From: Anoxybacillus flavithermus
GTDB lineage: Bacteria > Bacillota > Bacilli > Bacillales > Anoxybacillaceae
DNA length: 64,000 nt
Assembly: GCF_002742685.1 (NCBI RefSeq)
Contig: NZ_PEDM01000012.1
Span: forward strand, 1-64,000
Direction of reading: 5' to 3'
Both the position numbers and the translations under genes were made by a program. Shown in pieces: positions 45,184 through 54,485 of this stretch. Position 1 is the first letter of the stretch; the number at the start of each line of letters is the position of its first letter. The notes below the pieces were generated by a model that was not told the DNA's origin, searched no databases, and worked only from the letters and a program-made list of their open reading frames with translations.

Positions 45184-46289
45184 TTGTTTTTCCCTCCTTG
45201 AAACCATCGTGCAATGGAGGTGTAAATAAATAAACCGATAGGGAAAAAGTACGCTCCCCATAAACCGTATCTTTCCCACCACGAACCCATCGTTTGAATA
45301 TGAGAAAAAGGTGGGGTGTATAAAAAGGACGTGAAAATAAATATACAAACGGTAAAGAGTAATACGATCGTATGATCCTTTTTTCCAATTAGCTGACTAA
45401 TGCCAAAAACAGTTGTAAAAATATAGGGAATGCCTGTTGTTGACATCACGAACAAATAAAACGATAAAAAGATGACTTCAAACCGTTCAATAAACGAAAA
45501 TTCAATTGTTTTGAGCAACGATAACGTCGGCCAAATAAGCGAAGGTGTTTCGTCTGGGCTAAAAAAAATAAAACATGTGATCGTAATGAGCAAAAATGTA
45601 AAAGCCGAGATGCTGTTGGCAATGACCATCGCTTTGATCCCATGCTTTTTTTCTTTCAAAAACGGATAAAACACGAACGCTAATTCAAAGCCTAAAAACG
45701 ATAAAACCGTCGTTTTTACCGCTTGAAAAATCGGTGCCCATCCCTCTTTTAAAATAGGAAGCATATATAAAATCGTTCCTTTTTGTAGCGGTACTGCAAT
45801 TAAAACAGGCATCCAGAGTGTTAAATAAAAGACGACTTCAGCATAACGTCCAAGCACGCGCACACCATTTCGTGTAATTAAAAAGCCGGGCAACATAAAC
45901 AACATCATAATGAGATAGTTTGGTGTGTTTGGTAAAATCCATACTTGCGTAATATGAATGGACGTAAAAACAACAGTGATAGCTGCTAATGATGTGTAGG
46001 CGACAAAAGCAAGATGGATCAATGTCCCAAATATACGACCGAAATAGCGACGAGAAAGATTGAAAATCGTATCTTGCGGATGCTTTGCCATCGTTTTTAT
46101 AATGATCGTACTTGCGATCATCGAAATAACCCAGCCGATGACAATGGCGATCCATCCGTCTGTATTGGCGATATCGGCAAGTTGGGCTGGAAGCGATAAA
46201 ATGCCGATACCGACTTGTGTGCCCGAAATAAGAAAAATGTATTGCATCGTTGTCATTTCGTTAAATCCATACCGTTTCATACCCACCAC
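45180..46289 (-). CDS. Spore germinant receptor subunit B (GerAB/APC-type)
   Basis: A 369-aa APC-fold membrane protein with ten hydrophobic helices. The N-terminus has MTTMQYIFLISGTQVGIGILSLP, the endospore-germination permease signature. The B subunit binds the germinant amino acid or sugar. It starts directly at the A-subunit stop and overlaps the C-subunit start by 4 nt. Confidence 0.93.
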   Translation of the reverse strand: MVGMKRYGFNEMTTMQYIFLISGTQVGIGILSLPAQLADIANTDGWIAIVIGWVISMIASTIIIKTMAKHPQDTIFNLSRRYFGRIFGTLIHLAFVAYTSLAAITVVFTSIHITQVWILPNTPNYLIMMLFMLPGFLITRNGVRVLGRYAEVVFYLTLWMPVLIAVPLQKGTILYMLPILKEGWAPIFQAVKTTVLSFLGFELAFVFYPFLKEKKHGIKAMVIANSISAFTFLLITITCFIFFSPDETPSLIWPTLSLLKTIEFSFIERFEVIFLSFYLFVMSTTGIPYIFTTVFGISQLIGKKDHTIVLLFTVCIFIFTSFLYTPPFSHIQTMGSWWERYGLWGAYFFPIGLFIYTSIARWFQGGKNK

Positions 46290-47759
46290 TTATTTACGAA
46301 ATTTTTTTTGTCTCGTCAGTTGCGTTGGACGGGCGGATAATGGGCGTGTGCGCATCATCCAAAGCGGAAAGCGTAAGATCGTATCTTTCCAGTCGCGCAA
46401 CCGCGCAGGAGCAAATGGACTTCCTGCAGGTGTGCCGAGCGATTCTAATGAAATCAAATGGCCGATAATAAGCATGAACCCGATGACCATTCCAACTAAG
46501 CCAAATAAAGAAGCGGCAATCATCATTGGGAAACGCAATAAACGAATCGACTCGGACATATCTGGATTTGGAATAATGAATGATGCAATGGCTGTCAACG
46601 AGACGATCACGACCATAATATTGCTGACGATACCGGCTTCAACAGCTGCTTGTCCGATGACGACCCCTCCAACGATGCCGACCGTTTGTCCGATCGGTGC
46701 AGGTAGGCGTAAACCTGCTTCACGTAGCATTTCAATCGCAAGCTCCATTAACACGGCTTCTAAAAGTGGCGGAAGCGGGACACGTTCGCGCGATTCACCA
46801 ATCGTTAACAATAAATTGAGCGGAATGATTTCGTAATGAAACGAGAGGGCCGCGATATAAGCAGACGGCAGAAAAATCGCCATAAAAAAGGCAAGCAAGC
46901 GCAAAAGCCGTAAAAACGAAGCGATCATCCAACGTGTACTGTAATCATCCACCGTTTGGAAAAACGTAATAAACGTCATTGGTCCAATCATCACGCTTGG
47001 CGAACGGTCAATAACAATAACAATGCGACCTTGTAATAAGTTGCTTACTGCAGCATCGGGACGTTCAGTTAATAAAAATTGTGGAAATGGTGAAAATGGA
47101 TTGTCTTCAATATACTGCATCAGCTCGCCTGTATTGACGATCGTATCGACATCGACTTGTTCGATACGATCTTTCAATTCTTGTAATACTTCCGGATGAG
47201 CAACGTCTTCTAAATACAATAAGGAGACAGGGGTATGACCGCGTCTACCGACGGTCGTTTCTTCAATTTTTAATTGTTGATGCGGCAAATAACGGCGAAT
47301 AAGGGCAATATTTTTCTCGCACGTCTCGATAAATCCTTGGTGTGATCCTTTCAAAGACGATTCAATTTGCGGTTCCGCAATGGCGCGTTGCGGCCACCCT
47401 TGTGTATCTAAAAGTAATACTTGATTGTCGCCGTCTAAGAATAGCGCTGTCTCTCCTTGAAACACGTGTTGAATAACATGTTCCCATTTTGTCGTATATG
47501 ATTTTGAACCAATCGGGAGTTGAATATCTGCAATTGTATGAATTTGTTTCGTTTCAAATAAAAGCGGATCTATAATGTTATTGTTGATCGAATTTTTATC
47601 AACGAGCGTATTGAGATATACAAGTAACGCTCGTTTTTTTGGTTCCCCGATCAATAAATGGCAATATACGAGATCAGGTGTTTTTGTAAAATAGTCACGC
47701 AACGTTTGTTCATTCGTATCAAGCGAATGAGTCAATAGTTGTTGGGTGCCGTTCATCAT
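46290..47759 (-). CDS. Spore germinant receptor subunit A (GerAA type)
   Basis: A 489-aa GerA-family protein. The cytoplasmic N-terminal domain (about 1-235) is followed by membrane helices from about 280 on, with family blocks RIVIVIDRSPSVMIGPMTFITFFQ and GQTVGIVGGVVIGQAAV. Together with B and C it forms the receptor that triggers germination. It overlaps the upstream oxidoreductase stop by 4 nt. The ligand cannot be told from sequence. Confidence 0.94.
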   Translation of the reverse strand: MMNGTQQLLTHSLDTNEQTLRDYFTKTPDLVYCHLLIGEPKKRALLVYLNTLVDKNSINNNIIDPLLFETKQIHTIADIQLPIGSKSYTTKWEHVIQHVFQGETALFLDGDNQVLLLDTQGWPQRAIAEPQIESSLKGSHQGFIETCEKNIALIRRYLPHQQLKIEETTVGRRGHTPVSLLYLEDVAHPEVLQELKDRIEQVDVDTIVNTGELMQYIEDNPFSPFPQFLLTERPDAAVSNLLQGRIVIVIDRSPSVMIGPMTFITFFQTVDDYSTRWMIASFLRLLRLLAFFMAIFLPSAYIAALSFHYEIIPLNLLLTIGESRERVPLPPLLEAVLMELAIEMLREAGLRLPAPIGQTVGIVGGVVIGQAAVEAGIVSNIMVVIVSLTAIASFIIPNPDMSESIRLLRFPMMIAASLFGLVGMVIGFMLIIGHLISLESLGTPAGSPFAPARLRDWKDTILRFPLWMMRTRPLSARPTQLTRQKKFRK

Positions 47760-49270
47760 TCATCTCCTTTCAGCTGTGGAAGCGGTTCAATAGCTGGGCC
47801 CTCTAACACTTTTCCAGTAAAACAAAAACGTGAACCATGACATGGACAGTCCCATGTCTGTTCGCTATTGTTCCATTCGAGTTCACATCCCATATGTGTA
47901 CATGTCGTATCGACGACATATAGCCTGCCTTGTTCGTCGCGATAAGCACCAGCTCGTTTTCCATCTACATTGACCACAGCTCCTTCTCCAGGCAATATGT
48001 CGCGAGGGGTGCGGAGGGCGTATTCAAGCTTTCCGATTAGGAAATGCTTCGCAACATCGATTCCTTCTGTCAGCAAGTGATTGAGCGACGGATCTGCGAC
48101 AAAGCGTGACGGGGCAAACAGTTGAGCGTAACGATTTTCTTTTTGTAACGCTAAATCGGCTAACAGATGAGCAGCAACTGTACTTGTCGTCATGCCCCAT
48201 TTACGGTATCCTGTCGCGACAAGTATGTGTGGAAGGCTTGTACGAACAGGACCGATGTATGGGAGATTGTCTAGTGTGACAAGATCTTGCGCCGACCAGC
48301 GATATCGTACGTTTGATAACCCAAATGTATGTTCACAAAATGATTGTAACGCTTCATAATGTTGCATCATGTTTACCCCTTGTCCGACTTTATGCGACTC
48401 GCCACCAATGAGGAGGAGTGGTTTGTTGTCCATCATTGTATATCGAATTGAGCGCTTTGGTTCATTTGCGCTTAAATACATGCCTTGCAATCGTTCGTGC
48501 GCTTCAACTGCAATCACGTATGACCTTTCTGCATGTAATCTTGCAAAGTAAAAAGCAGGGTAAAAAAATGGAAAGTAGGTACAAATGACAACAGTGTCAC
48601 AAGTGATCGTTGCTCCATTTTTTGTTTGTACAACCGGTCTTGTCGATGTCTCAATATGTTGTGCAACGGTTTGTTCATAAAAAGATGCCCCATGTTTGAC
48701 AGCGAGTTCCACTAATGTTTTTAAATAATGGAGCGGATGGAATTGCGCTTGGTTGCGCATCATGATTGCACCTTGAACGGAAAAAGGAAGCGACAGTTGA
48801 TCGACATATGCTCCGTCAATGCCGATCGTTTCATATGCTTTCCATTCCGCCTCAAGCTTATATAATTGCGTTTCTTCAGTCGTATATACGTATGCATCTT
48901 CTAGCGATAAATCGCAATGCATATCGTTTTCTTTTATTGTTTGCAAAATAAACTGTATTGCCTCGCTATTTGCTTCGTAATATTGACGAGCGCTATCCTC
49001 ACCGAAGTGAGCAATCAGCTCATGATAAATAAGATCATGTTGGGCGGTTATTTTTGCCGTCGTATGCCCAGTTGTGCCGTGACATAGCCGATTTGCTTCG
49101 ATGACGGCGACACGCACGCCTTGTTTAGCGAGCAAATAAGCGGTTGTAATACCTGTCATACCTCCACCAATAATCGCTACATCCGTTTCAATCGGTTGCG
49201 TCAAAGATGGAAAAGACGGAAGCGTTGTTGTTTGTAGCCAATACGATTGAGATAACTTTGGTAAAGACAT
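47756..49270 (-). CDS. FAD-dependent oxidoreductase fused to a Rieske [2Fe-2S] domain
   Basis: A 504-aa fusion. The N-terminal D-amino-acid-oxidase-type FAD domain has VAIIGGGMTGITTAYLLAKQG (about 34-54). The C-terminal Rieske domain has CTHMGCELEW and CPCHGSRF, supplying the Cys-x-His and Cys-x-x-His ligands. Such proteins resemble B. subtilis YhfW; the substrate is unknown. ATG at 49270 follows TGGAGGAAC; an upstream in-frame start is ignored. The stop overlaps the GerA-type start (ATGA), so it appears to head the germination operon. Confidence 0.92.
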   Translation of the reverse strand: MSLPKLSQSYWLQTTTLPSFPSLTQPIETDVAIIGGGMTGITTAYLLAKQGVRVAVIEANRLCHGTTGHTTAKITAQHDLIYHELIAHFGEDSARQYYEANSEAIQFILQTIKENDMHCDLSLEDAYVYTTEETQLYKLEAEWKAYETIGIDGAYVDQLSLPFSVQGAIMMRNQAQFHPLHYLKTLVELAVKHGASFYEQTVAQHIETSTRPVVQTKNGATITCDTVVICTYFPFFYPAFYFARLHAERSYVIAVEAHERLQGMYLSANEPKRSIRYTMMDNKPLLLIGGESHKVGQGVNMMQHYEALQSFCEHTFGLSNVRYRWSAQDLVTLDNLPYIGPVRTSLPHILVATGYRKWGMTTSTVAAHLLADLALQKENRYAQLFAPSRFVADPSLNHLLTEGIDVAKHFLIGKLEYALRTPRDILPGEGAVVNVDGKRAGAYRDEQGRLYVVDTTCTHMGCELEWNNSEQTWDCPCHGSRFCFTGKVLEGPAIEPLPQLKGDE

Positions 49271-49410
49271 GTTTTTGTTCCTCCATACCCATGTTTTTCT
49301 TAATTTTCCCCAAATCGAAAAGTTTATGATGAACATTTGCAAAGATGATAAAATGGAAATAGACGAGTATCGAAACGTTTTAATAACATAACGTAAGAGG
49401 GAGAGTTAAA

Positions 49411-50703
49411 GTGAATAAAGATGCAAATATTCGTTTACAAGATAACGTCGTGTTAGAACATTATGGGCTTAATGAGCTGCATTTAGAATCTGTTCGCCAT
49501 TATCGCGAACAATTTGCAAAAGTGAAACCAAACCACCCGTGGAACGGATTAGAAACAAAAGATTTTTTATATAAAATCGGCGCATGGGGAAAAATACGAG
49601 ACACAAACAAAGAGGGACTCACACTCGCAGGACTTCTTATGTTTAGCGAAGAGCGAATGATTACAGAAGTTTTACCACAATACTTTTTAGAGTATCGTGA
49701 ATATGGAGATGATGAGCTGCATTGGTCAAACCGTTTTACTTCACAGGACGGAACATGGTCGGGAAATATTTATGATTTTTATTTTAAAGTGATGCACGAG
49801 GTCAACGACGTATCACAAGTTGAAAAAGACGCTGTCCATGAAGCGTTAATGAATGCAATCGTCCATGCTGATTATAGCGGTGATGGAGGGATTATTGTTG
49901 AACGGCAGCGATCATGTATGCAAATGTCTAACCCTGGTTTGTTTGGTATTCCTTTAGAACAAGCAAATAGTGGTGGAGTCAGCTATTTGCGCAATCCAAA
50001 TATGTTTAAAATGTTTATTTACATTCAGTTTTGTAAACGTGCTGGAGTCGGTTTAAAAACGATGGAGACAATTTACTCACAACAATTTGCTGTTGAGCAA
50101 TATGATTTTCAAAAACGAACGGTTGTTACATTGCCTATTGTGTCCTTCTCAGAAAGACACGACTATATAAATGAGATCGAGGCATTGAGTGATTGGATGG
50201 ACGATGCACCATTATCAGACTCCATAAATAAATACAAAAACTCCTATAATAAAGACCAAAACTCCATAAATAACGAGTTTGAGTGCGTAAATAACGACCA
50301 AAACTCCTTAAATATTGAAATAAACCCCGTAAATAAAGTGCTTGACTCCATAAATAAAAAGGATAGCTCCGTAAATAAAGATGATAACTCCGTAAACATC
50401 TCATTCAACTCCGTAAATAAATTGGATGAGGAAGAAGAAAGAAATGTCGATCAGGAGCTATGGAGTATTGCTGAAATTGCGCGTAAGAAAAAAAGACTTG
50501 CACCGGCTAAGATGGAAGAAGTCATTTTGCAGTTATGTGCCCGTCGACCATTAATGTTAAAACAGTTATCCCATTTACTAGATCGAACGCCAGACGGATT
50601 GCGCAATAATTATTTAGGAAAGCTATTAGCGGAAGGGAAAATGCGCTTAAAGTATCCAGATCAACCAAATCATCCAAAACAAGCGTATATAACCAATAAA
50701 TAA
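49411..50703 (+). CDS. AlbA/RecG-like ATP-binding protein lacking its N-terminal AlbA_2 domain
   Basis: A 430-aa protein. Residues 1-250 match the middle and HATPase-like part of AlbA_2/RecG-related putative transcription factors (EGLTLAGLLMFSEE; EALMNAIVHADYSGDGGI). Residues 271-340 are ten tandem heptads of the form S-(V/I)-N-K-x-x-x. A C-terminal winged-helix-like segment (MLKQLSHLLDRTPDGLRNNYLGKLL) follows. The usual ~120-residue AlbA_2 DNA-binding domain is missing and not encoded upstream. The start is GTG at 49411 after GAGGGAGAG. Either a 5'-truncated gene that gained a start, or a short variant. Confidence 0.8.
   Translation: MNKDANIRLQDNVVLEHYGLNELHLESVRHYREQFAKVKPNHPWNGLETKDFLYKIGAWGKIRDTNKEGLTLAGLLMFSEERMITEVLPQYFLEYREYGDDELHWSNRFTSQDGTWSGNIYDFYFKVMHEVNDVSQVEKDAVHEALMNAIVHADYSGDGGIIVERQRSCMQMSNPGLFGIPLEQANSGGVSYLRNPNMFKMFIYIQFCKRAGVGLKTMETIYSQQFAVEQYDFQKRTVVTLPIVSFSERHDYINEIEALSDWMDDAPLSDSINKYKNSYNKDQNSINNEFECVNNDQNSLNIEINPVNKVLDSINKKDSSVNKDDNSVNISFNSVNKLDEEEERNVDQELWSIAEIARKKKRLAPAKMEEVILQLCARRPLMLKQLSHLLDRTPDGLRNNYLGKLLAEGKMRLKYPDQPNHPKQAYITNK
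50221..50430 (+). repeat. 21-bp minisatellite encoding ten heptads
   Basis: Ten consecutive degenerate 21-bp units of the type tcc-gta-aat-aaa plus three variable codons, all in frame. They encode SINKYKN, SYNKDQN, SINNEFE, CVNNDQN, SLNIEIN, PVNKVLD, SINKKDS, SVNKDDN, SVNISFN and SVNKLDE. They form a polar Asn/Ser-rich linker between the ATPase-like and winged-helix parts. Confidence 0.95.
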
Positions 50704-50717
50704 TATTCATGATTTGT

Positions 50718-50731
50718 TCAATATTTCACAA
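50718..50731 (+). promoter_or_regulatory. Motif TCAATATTTCACAA upstream of the 76-aa ORF
   Basis: This 14-bp sequence recurs exactly at 51067-51080, upstream of adhE. The TTTCACAA part is a Rex half-site. A likely shared redox-control element for the small gene and adhE. Confidence 0.5.
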
Positions 50732-50790
50732 TGTTTAATGGGGAAAAGAATGTTACAATAATGACAACAAAAGAAAAGTTGAGGTGACAG

Positions 50791-51021
50791 ATGATGCTTG
50801 TATGCGAATGGAGAAACTTTTCAACAGATGCGGAAACATATACATTGGAGCTATTTGAGGAAATGATTGGCGATGAATTTGAAGCGATGATGTTCGAAGA
50901 CGATCAAGAAATTCCTTCTTATATATGGACAGTAAACTATGTTGTCATTGTGAAACGGAATACGCGCATGTACAACGATATTTCGTTTACAAAAATCCCA
51001 CGCAATCCAGTATGTGAGTAA
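50791..51021 (+). CDS. Small acidic protein of unknown function
   Basis: A 76-aa protein, acidic in the middle (LFEEMIGDEFEAMMFEDDQEIPS), with no signal peptide or membrane helix and no motif I recognise. It starts ATG-ATG at 50791/50794 after GAGGTGAC. It has its own probable promoter, shares a 14-bp upstream motif with adhE, and is followed by a hairpin, so it looks like a real expressed gene. Function unknown; co-regulation with fermentation is an inference from the shared motif. Confidence 0.75.
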   Translation: MMLVCEWRNFSTDAETYTLELFEEMIGDEFEAMMFEDDQEIPSYIWTVNYVVIVKRNTRMYNDISFTKIPRNPVCE

Positions 51022-51047
51022 CCGTCTTTTCTTAACAAAAGGCGGTT
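51020..51047 (+). terminator. Hairpin after the 76-aa ORF
   Basis: AACCGTCTTTT / AAAAGGCGGTT with a 6-nt loop overlaps the stop codon. There is no long T-run after it (CTCCTATAAAA), so termination may be partial. Confidence 0.6.
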
Positions 51048-51122
51048 CTCCTATAAAAATAATTGCTCAATATTTCACAAAGTTGACACACACGAACGCG
51101 ATTCCTTTCGTTATAATGAAAA

Positions 51123-51138
51123 TGTGAAAACAATCACA
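51123..51138 (+). promoter_or_regulatory. Fnr/Crp-type box upstream of adhE
   Basis: TGTGAAAACAATCACA fits the Fnr pattern TGTGA-N6-TCACA; extended arms AATGTGA / TCACATT give a 7-bp inverted repeat. A TATAAT hexamer lies just upstream (51112-51117), with no well-spaced -35. Anaerobic control of adhE is expected. Confidence 0.6.
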
Positions 51139-51156
51139 TTTTATTTTTCCGATTAT

Positions 51157-51176
51157 CTTGTGAAAAATTTCACAAG
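51157..51176 (+). promoter_or_regulatory. Rex operator upstream of adhE
   Basis: The 20-bp perfect palindrome CTTGTGAAAAATTTCACAAG matches the Rex consensus TTGTGAAn4TTCACAA. Rex is the NADH/NAD+-sensing repressor of fermentation genes, and adhE is a classical target. It is 21 nt upstream of the start codon, where binding would block transcription. Confidence 0.9.
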
Positions 51177-51197
51177 AACAATATAGGAGGGTCTTGT

Positions 51198-53801
51198 ATG
51201 GCTGTCGATGAAAAAGTATTAGACCAAAAGAAAGAAGTTACGAAAATGATTGATACGCTTGTAGCCAATGCGCAAAAAGCGTTAAAAGCGTTTCGTGACT
51301 ATGATCAAGAAACGATTGATCATATCGTCAAGCAAATGGCGTTAGCTGGGCTTGATAAACATATGTATTTAGCAAAACTAGCGATTGAAGAAACAAAACG
51401 TGGCGTGTATGAAGATAAAATTATTAAAAACATTTTTGCGACAGAATACATTTACCATAACATTAAATACGATAAAACGGTTGGCGTCATCCGTGAAAAT
51501 GAACATGAAGGTATTATTGAAATAGCCGAGCCTGTTGGTGTCATTGCTGGGGTAACGCCGGTAACAAACCCAACGTCGACAACGATGTTTAAAGCGCTTA
51601 TTTCAATCAAGACGCGCAACCCAATCATTTTTGCGTTCCATCCGTCTGCGCAAAAATGTAGCAGTGAAGCAGCACGCATTTTACGCGATGCAGCCATTGC
51701 AGCTGGAGCGCCAGAACATTGTATTCAATGGATCGAAACCCCTTCCGTTGAAGCAACTCAACAATTGATGCACCATCCTGGTGTTTCGCTTATTCTTGCG
51801 ACAGGTGGAGCAGGCATGGTGAAAGCGGCATATAGCTCAGGAAAACCAGCATTAGGGGTTGGACCTGGTAACGTGCCTTGCTATATTGAGAAAACTGCAA
51901 ATATAAAACGTGCCGTGAACGATCTCATTCTATCAAAAACGTTTGACAACGGCATGATTTGTGCATCTGAACAAGCGGTCATTATTGATAAAGAAATTTA
52001 TGATGCCGTGAAAAATGAGATGATCGCAAACAAGTGCTATTTCTTAAATGAAGAAGAAAAGAAAAAAGTTGAAAAGCTTGTCATCAATGAAAATACGTGT
52101 GCAGTCAATCCGAATATCGTCGGTAAACCAGCGTATGAAATTGCAAAAATGGCAGGCATCGATGTACCAGTTGATACAAAAATTCTCGTAGCCGAGTTAA
52201 AAAGCGTCGGTCCTCAAGAACCGCTTTCTCGTGAGAAGCTAAGTCCGGTATTGGCTTGTTATAAGGTGAATAGCACAGAAGAAGGATTAAAACGAGCAGA
52301 AGAAATGCTTGAATTCGGTGGACTTGGCCACTCGGCTGTCATTCATTCAGAAAATCAAGAAGTCATTCTTGAATTCGGTAAGCGAATGAAAGCAGGACGA
52401 ATCATTTCGAACGCGCCATCTTCACAAGGAGCGATCGGGGACATTTATAACGCATACATTCCGTCATTGACGCTCGGTTGCGGTACGTTTGGAGGCAACT
52501 CCGTTTCGACAAACGTTGGTGCGACACATTTAATTAACATTAAAAAATTAGCGAGAAGGAATGTAAACATGCAGTGGTTTAAAGTTCCACCAAAAATTTA
52601 TTTTGAAAAACATGCGACACAATATTTAGCGAAAATGCCAAACATCTCACGTGCCTTTATCGTTACAGACCCAGGTATGGTGAAGCTCGGCTATGTCGAT
52701 AAAGTGTTGTACTATTTACGCAAACGTCCAGATTATGTGCATTGCGAAATTTTCTCAGAAGTGGAGCCAGATCCATCGATTGAAACAGTCATGAAAGGTG
52801 CCGACATGATGCATGCGTTCCAACCAGACGTCATTATTGCCCTTGGTGGTGGTTCGGCGATGGACGCGGCGAAAGCGATGTGGTTGTTCTATGAACATCC
52901 AAATACAGACTTTAACGGCTTAAAACAAAAGTTTTTAGATATTCGTAAGCGTGTATTTAAATATCCAAAACTCGGTCAAAAAGCGCAATTTGTCGCGATT
53001 CCAACAACGTCTGGTACAGGTTCAGAAGTGACATCGTTTGCGGTCATTACAGATAAGAAAAATAATGTCAAATATCCGCTTGCTGATTATGAGTTAACAC
53101 CAGATGTCGCCATCGTTGACCCACAATTTGTTATGACGATGCCAAAACATATTACAGCGGATACAGGTATGGACGTATTAACACATGCCATTGAGGCGTA
53201 CGTATCGAACATGGCGAACGACTATACAGACGGATTAGCGCTAAAAGCGATTCAGCTCGTTTTTGAATACTTGCCACGCGCATACAAAAACGGCAACGAT
53301 GAAGTAGCGCGCGAAAAAATGCACAACGCATCAACCATTGCTGGTATGGCATTTGCGAACGCATTTTTAGGCATTAACCATAGTTTAGCGCATAAACTTG
53401 GCGCAGAATTCCATATTCCGCACGGACGTGCGAACACGATTTTAATGCCGCATGTCATTCGTTACAACGCGCAAAAACCGAAGAAGTTTACAGCGTTTCC
53501 GAAGTATGAACATTTCGTAGCTGATCAACGTTATGCTCAAATTGCTCGCTTGCTCGGCTTGCCAGCAAGAACGACAGAAGAAGGAGTAGAAAGCCTCGTT
53601 CAAGCAATCATTAAGCTCGCAAAAGAACTCGACATGCCATTAAGCATCGCGGCAACAGGCGTCAGCAAAGAAGCATTCGAAAGCAAAGTCGAACAACTTG
53701 CTGAATTAGCTTTCGAAGATCAATGTACAACAGCCAATCCAAAATTGCCATTAGTTAGTGACCTTGCCGACATTTATCGTCAAGCGTATAAAGGGGTTTA
53801 G
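51198..53801 (+). CDS. adhE: Bifunctional aldehyde/alcohol dehydrogenase AdhE
   Basis: An 867-aa spirosome-forming enzyme reducing acetyl-CoA to acetaldehyde and then ethanol with two NADH. The N-terminal acetylating aldehyde dehydrogenase (about 1-445) has the catalytic Cys in [13 protein letters not shown]. The C-terminal iron alcohol dehydrogenase (about 455-867) has the NAD site [15 protein letters not shown] and iron ligands in [14 protein letters not shown] and [19 protein letters not shown]. Length is normal. It allows NAD+ regeneration without oxygen; control by Rex and Fnr is indicated by the upstream sites. Confidence 0.97.
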   Translation: MAVDEKVLDQKKEVTKMIDTLVANAQKALKAFRDYDQETIDHIVKQMALAGLDKHMYLAKLAIEETKRGVYEDKIIKNIFATEYIYHNIKYDKTVGVIRENEHEGIIEIAEPVGVIAGVTPVTNPTSTTMFKALISIKTRNPIIFAFHPSAQKCSSEAARILRDAAIAAGAPEHCIQWIETPSVEATQQLMHHPGVSLILATGGAGMVKAAYSSGKPALGVGPGNVPCYIEKTANIKRAVNDLILSKTFDNGMICASEQAVIIDKEIYDAVKNEMIANKCYFLNEEEKKKVEKLVINENTCAVNPNIVGKPAYEIAKMAGIDVPVDTKILVAELKSVGPQEPLSREKLSPVLACYKVNSTEEGLKRAEEMLEFGGLGHSAVIHSENQEVILEFGKRMKAGRIISNAPSSQGAIGDIYNAYIPSLTLGCGTFGGNSVSTNVGATHLINIKKLARRNVNMQWFKVPPKIYFEKHATQYLAKMPNISRAFIVTDPGMVKLGYVDKVLYYLRKRPDYVHCEIFSEVEPDPSIETVMKGADMMHAFQPDVIIALGGGSAMDAAKAMWLFYEHPNTDFNGLKQKFLDIRKRVFKYPKLGQKAQFVAIPTTSGTGSEVTSFAVITDKKNNVKYPLADYELTPDVAIVDPQFVMTMPKHITADTGMDVLTHAIEAYVSNMANDYTDGLALKAIQLVFEYLPRAYKNGNDEVAREKMHNASTIAGMAFANAFLGINHSLAHKLGAEFHIPHGRANTILMPHVIRYNAQKPKKFTAFPKYEHFVADQRYAQIARLLGLPARTTEEGVESLVQAIIKLAKELDMPLSIAATGVSKEAFESKVEQLAELAFEDQCTTANPKLPLVSDLADIYRQAYKGV

Positions 53802-53879
53802 CAGTTAGTTAAATAACAGCATAAAGTTGCTCTTCTGATAAGTAAGCTTATTTTATATGTGTGTTAGTGTACGATTCAT

Positions 53880-53920
53880 GGGTATTCCATAGACAACGGA
53901 GTACCCCTTTTTTATTTTTT
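53880..53920 (+). terminator. Terminator after adhE
   Basis: The stem GGGTATTCC / GGAGTACCC (one G-U pair, 9-nt loop) is followed by CTTTTTTTATTTTTT. It lies about 80 nt beyond the adhE stop. Confidence 0.8.
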
Positions 53921-53936
53921 AAAACGATAAAGTTAG

Positions 53937-53968
53937 GTATTTTCCACAATGGAAATTGCGGAAAATAC
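53937..53968 (+). promoter_or_regulatory. Operator A: 32-bp palindrome, copy 1
   Basis: The left arm GTATTTTCCACAA and right arm TTGCGGAAAATAC flank the 6-nt centre TGGAAA; one mismatch breaks symmetry. It is the same element as at 57851-57882. A TATACA hexamer begins 4 nt after the right arm, the same offset as the TATGAT at the other copy. It stands in front of the degraded ABC-ATPase copy. Probably the binding site of the adjacent LuxR-type regulator. Confidence 0.75.
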
Positions 53969-54019
53969 TGATATACATTATTTTCTTTTTTTTATAATTT
54001 TGGTTCATCACCACAACAT

Positions 54020-54126
54020 GTACTTGACAAGCGGGGGATTTTCTTGAGCCGCCGTGTACGAAAAATCTGATTTACTGATTTTTCCTTACAAGTACAGAGA
54101 AGGCGTGTTCTGAAATAGTCAAGTAC
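54020..54126. repeat. 107-bp element with 9-bp inverted ends (MITE-like or IS remnant)
   Basis: It begins GTACTTGAC and ends GTCAAGTAC, a perfect 9-bp terminal inverted repeat. A partial third copy (CAAGTAC) lies at 54089-54095, and the inner hairpin GAAAAATC / GATTTTTC is at about 54060-54084. No ORF. It separates operator A from the truncated ATPase and may mark the event that removed the gene 5' end. Family unknown. Confidence 0.5.
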
Positions 54127-54134
54127 AACTTTCG

Positions 54135-54485
54135 GTGAAGAGCCCCTTAATTAAAAATCAAATCGATGACCAAAAGATCCGGAAAACAATGGAACGGGTT
54201 GGGCTTGATCCAGATTCAAAGCAAAAAGTGAAACACTATTCATTAGGAATGAAACAAAAATTAGCGTTAGCACAAGCAATCATGGAAGATCAACAAACGT
54301 TAATTTTAGATGAGCCATTCAATGCATTAGATCGTACGAGCGTGGACAATATACGTCAGATGCTTCTTTCATTTAAGACGGAAGGGAAAACGATGCTTAT
54401 AATGAGCCATAATCAAGAAGATATTGATATTCTCTGTGACCATGTGTTTGAAATTAATCAATATACGCTACAGCAGATCAAATGA
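54135..54485 (+). pseudogene. C-terminal fragment of an ABC transporter ATPase
   Basis: Contains IRKTMERVGLDPDSKQKVKH, the ABC signature YSLGMKQKLALAQA, Walker B TLILDEPFNALD and the switch His in MSHNQEDI, but no Walker A or Q-loop, and no Shine-Dalgarno. It aligns without gaps to the C-terminal half of the intact ATPase at 60688-61314 (IRKALQRVGLDP; YSLGMKQRLNIAQA), so it is a decayed paralogue of that gene. The N-terminal half is missing at the 107-bp element. Not expected to function. Confidence 0.85.

Noticed and set aside
46060-46836. 258-codon open frame on the plus strand opposite the germinant receptor A/B genes
   Set aside because: It lies antisense to two well-recognised genes, has no Shine-Dalgarno and a composition typical of a reversed membrane-protein gene.
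50221-50430. CRISPR or non-coding repeats
   Set aside because: Units are 21 bp, keep frame with the protein, and vary mostly at the last three codons, as in a protein heptad repeat.
54040-54095. Group II intron domain V (GAGCCGCCGTGTACG segment)
   Set aside because: The complementary half of the domain V hairpin is absent and no reverse transcriptase is nearby.
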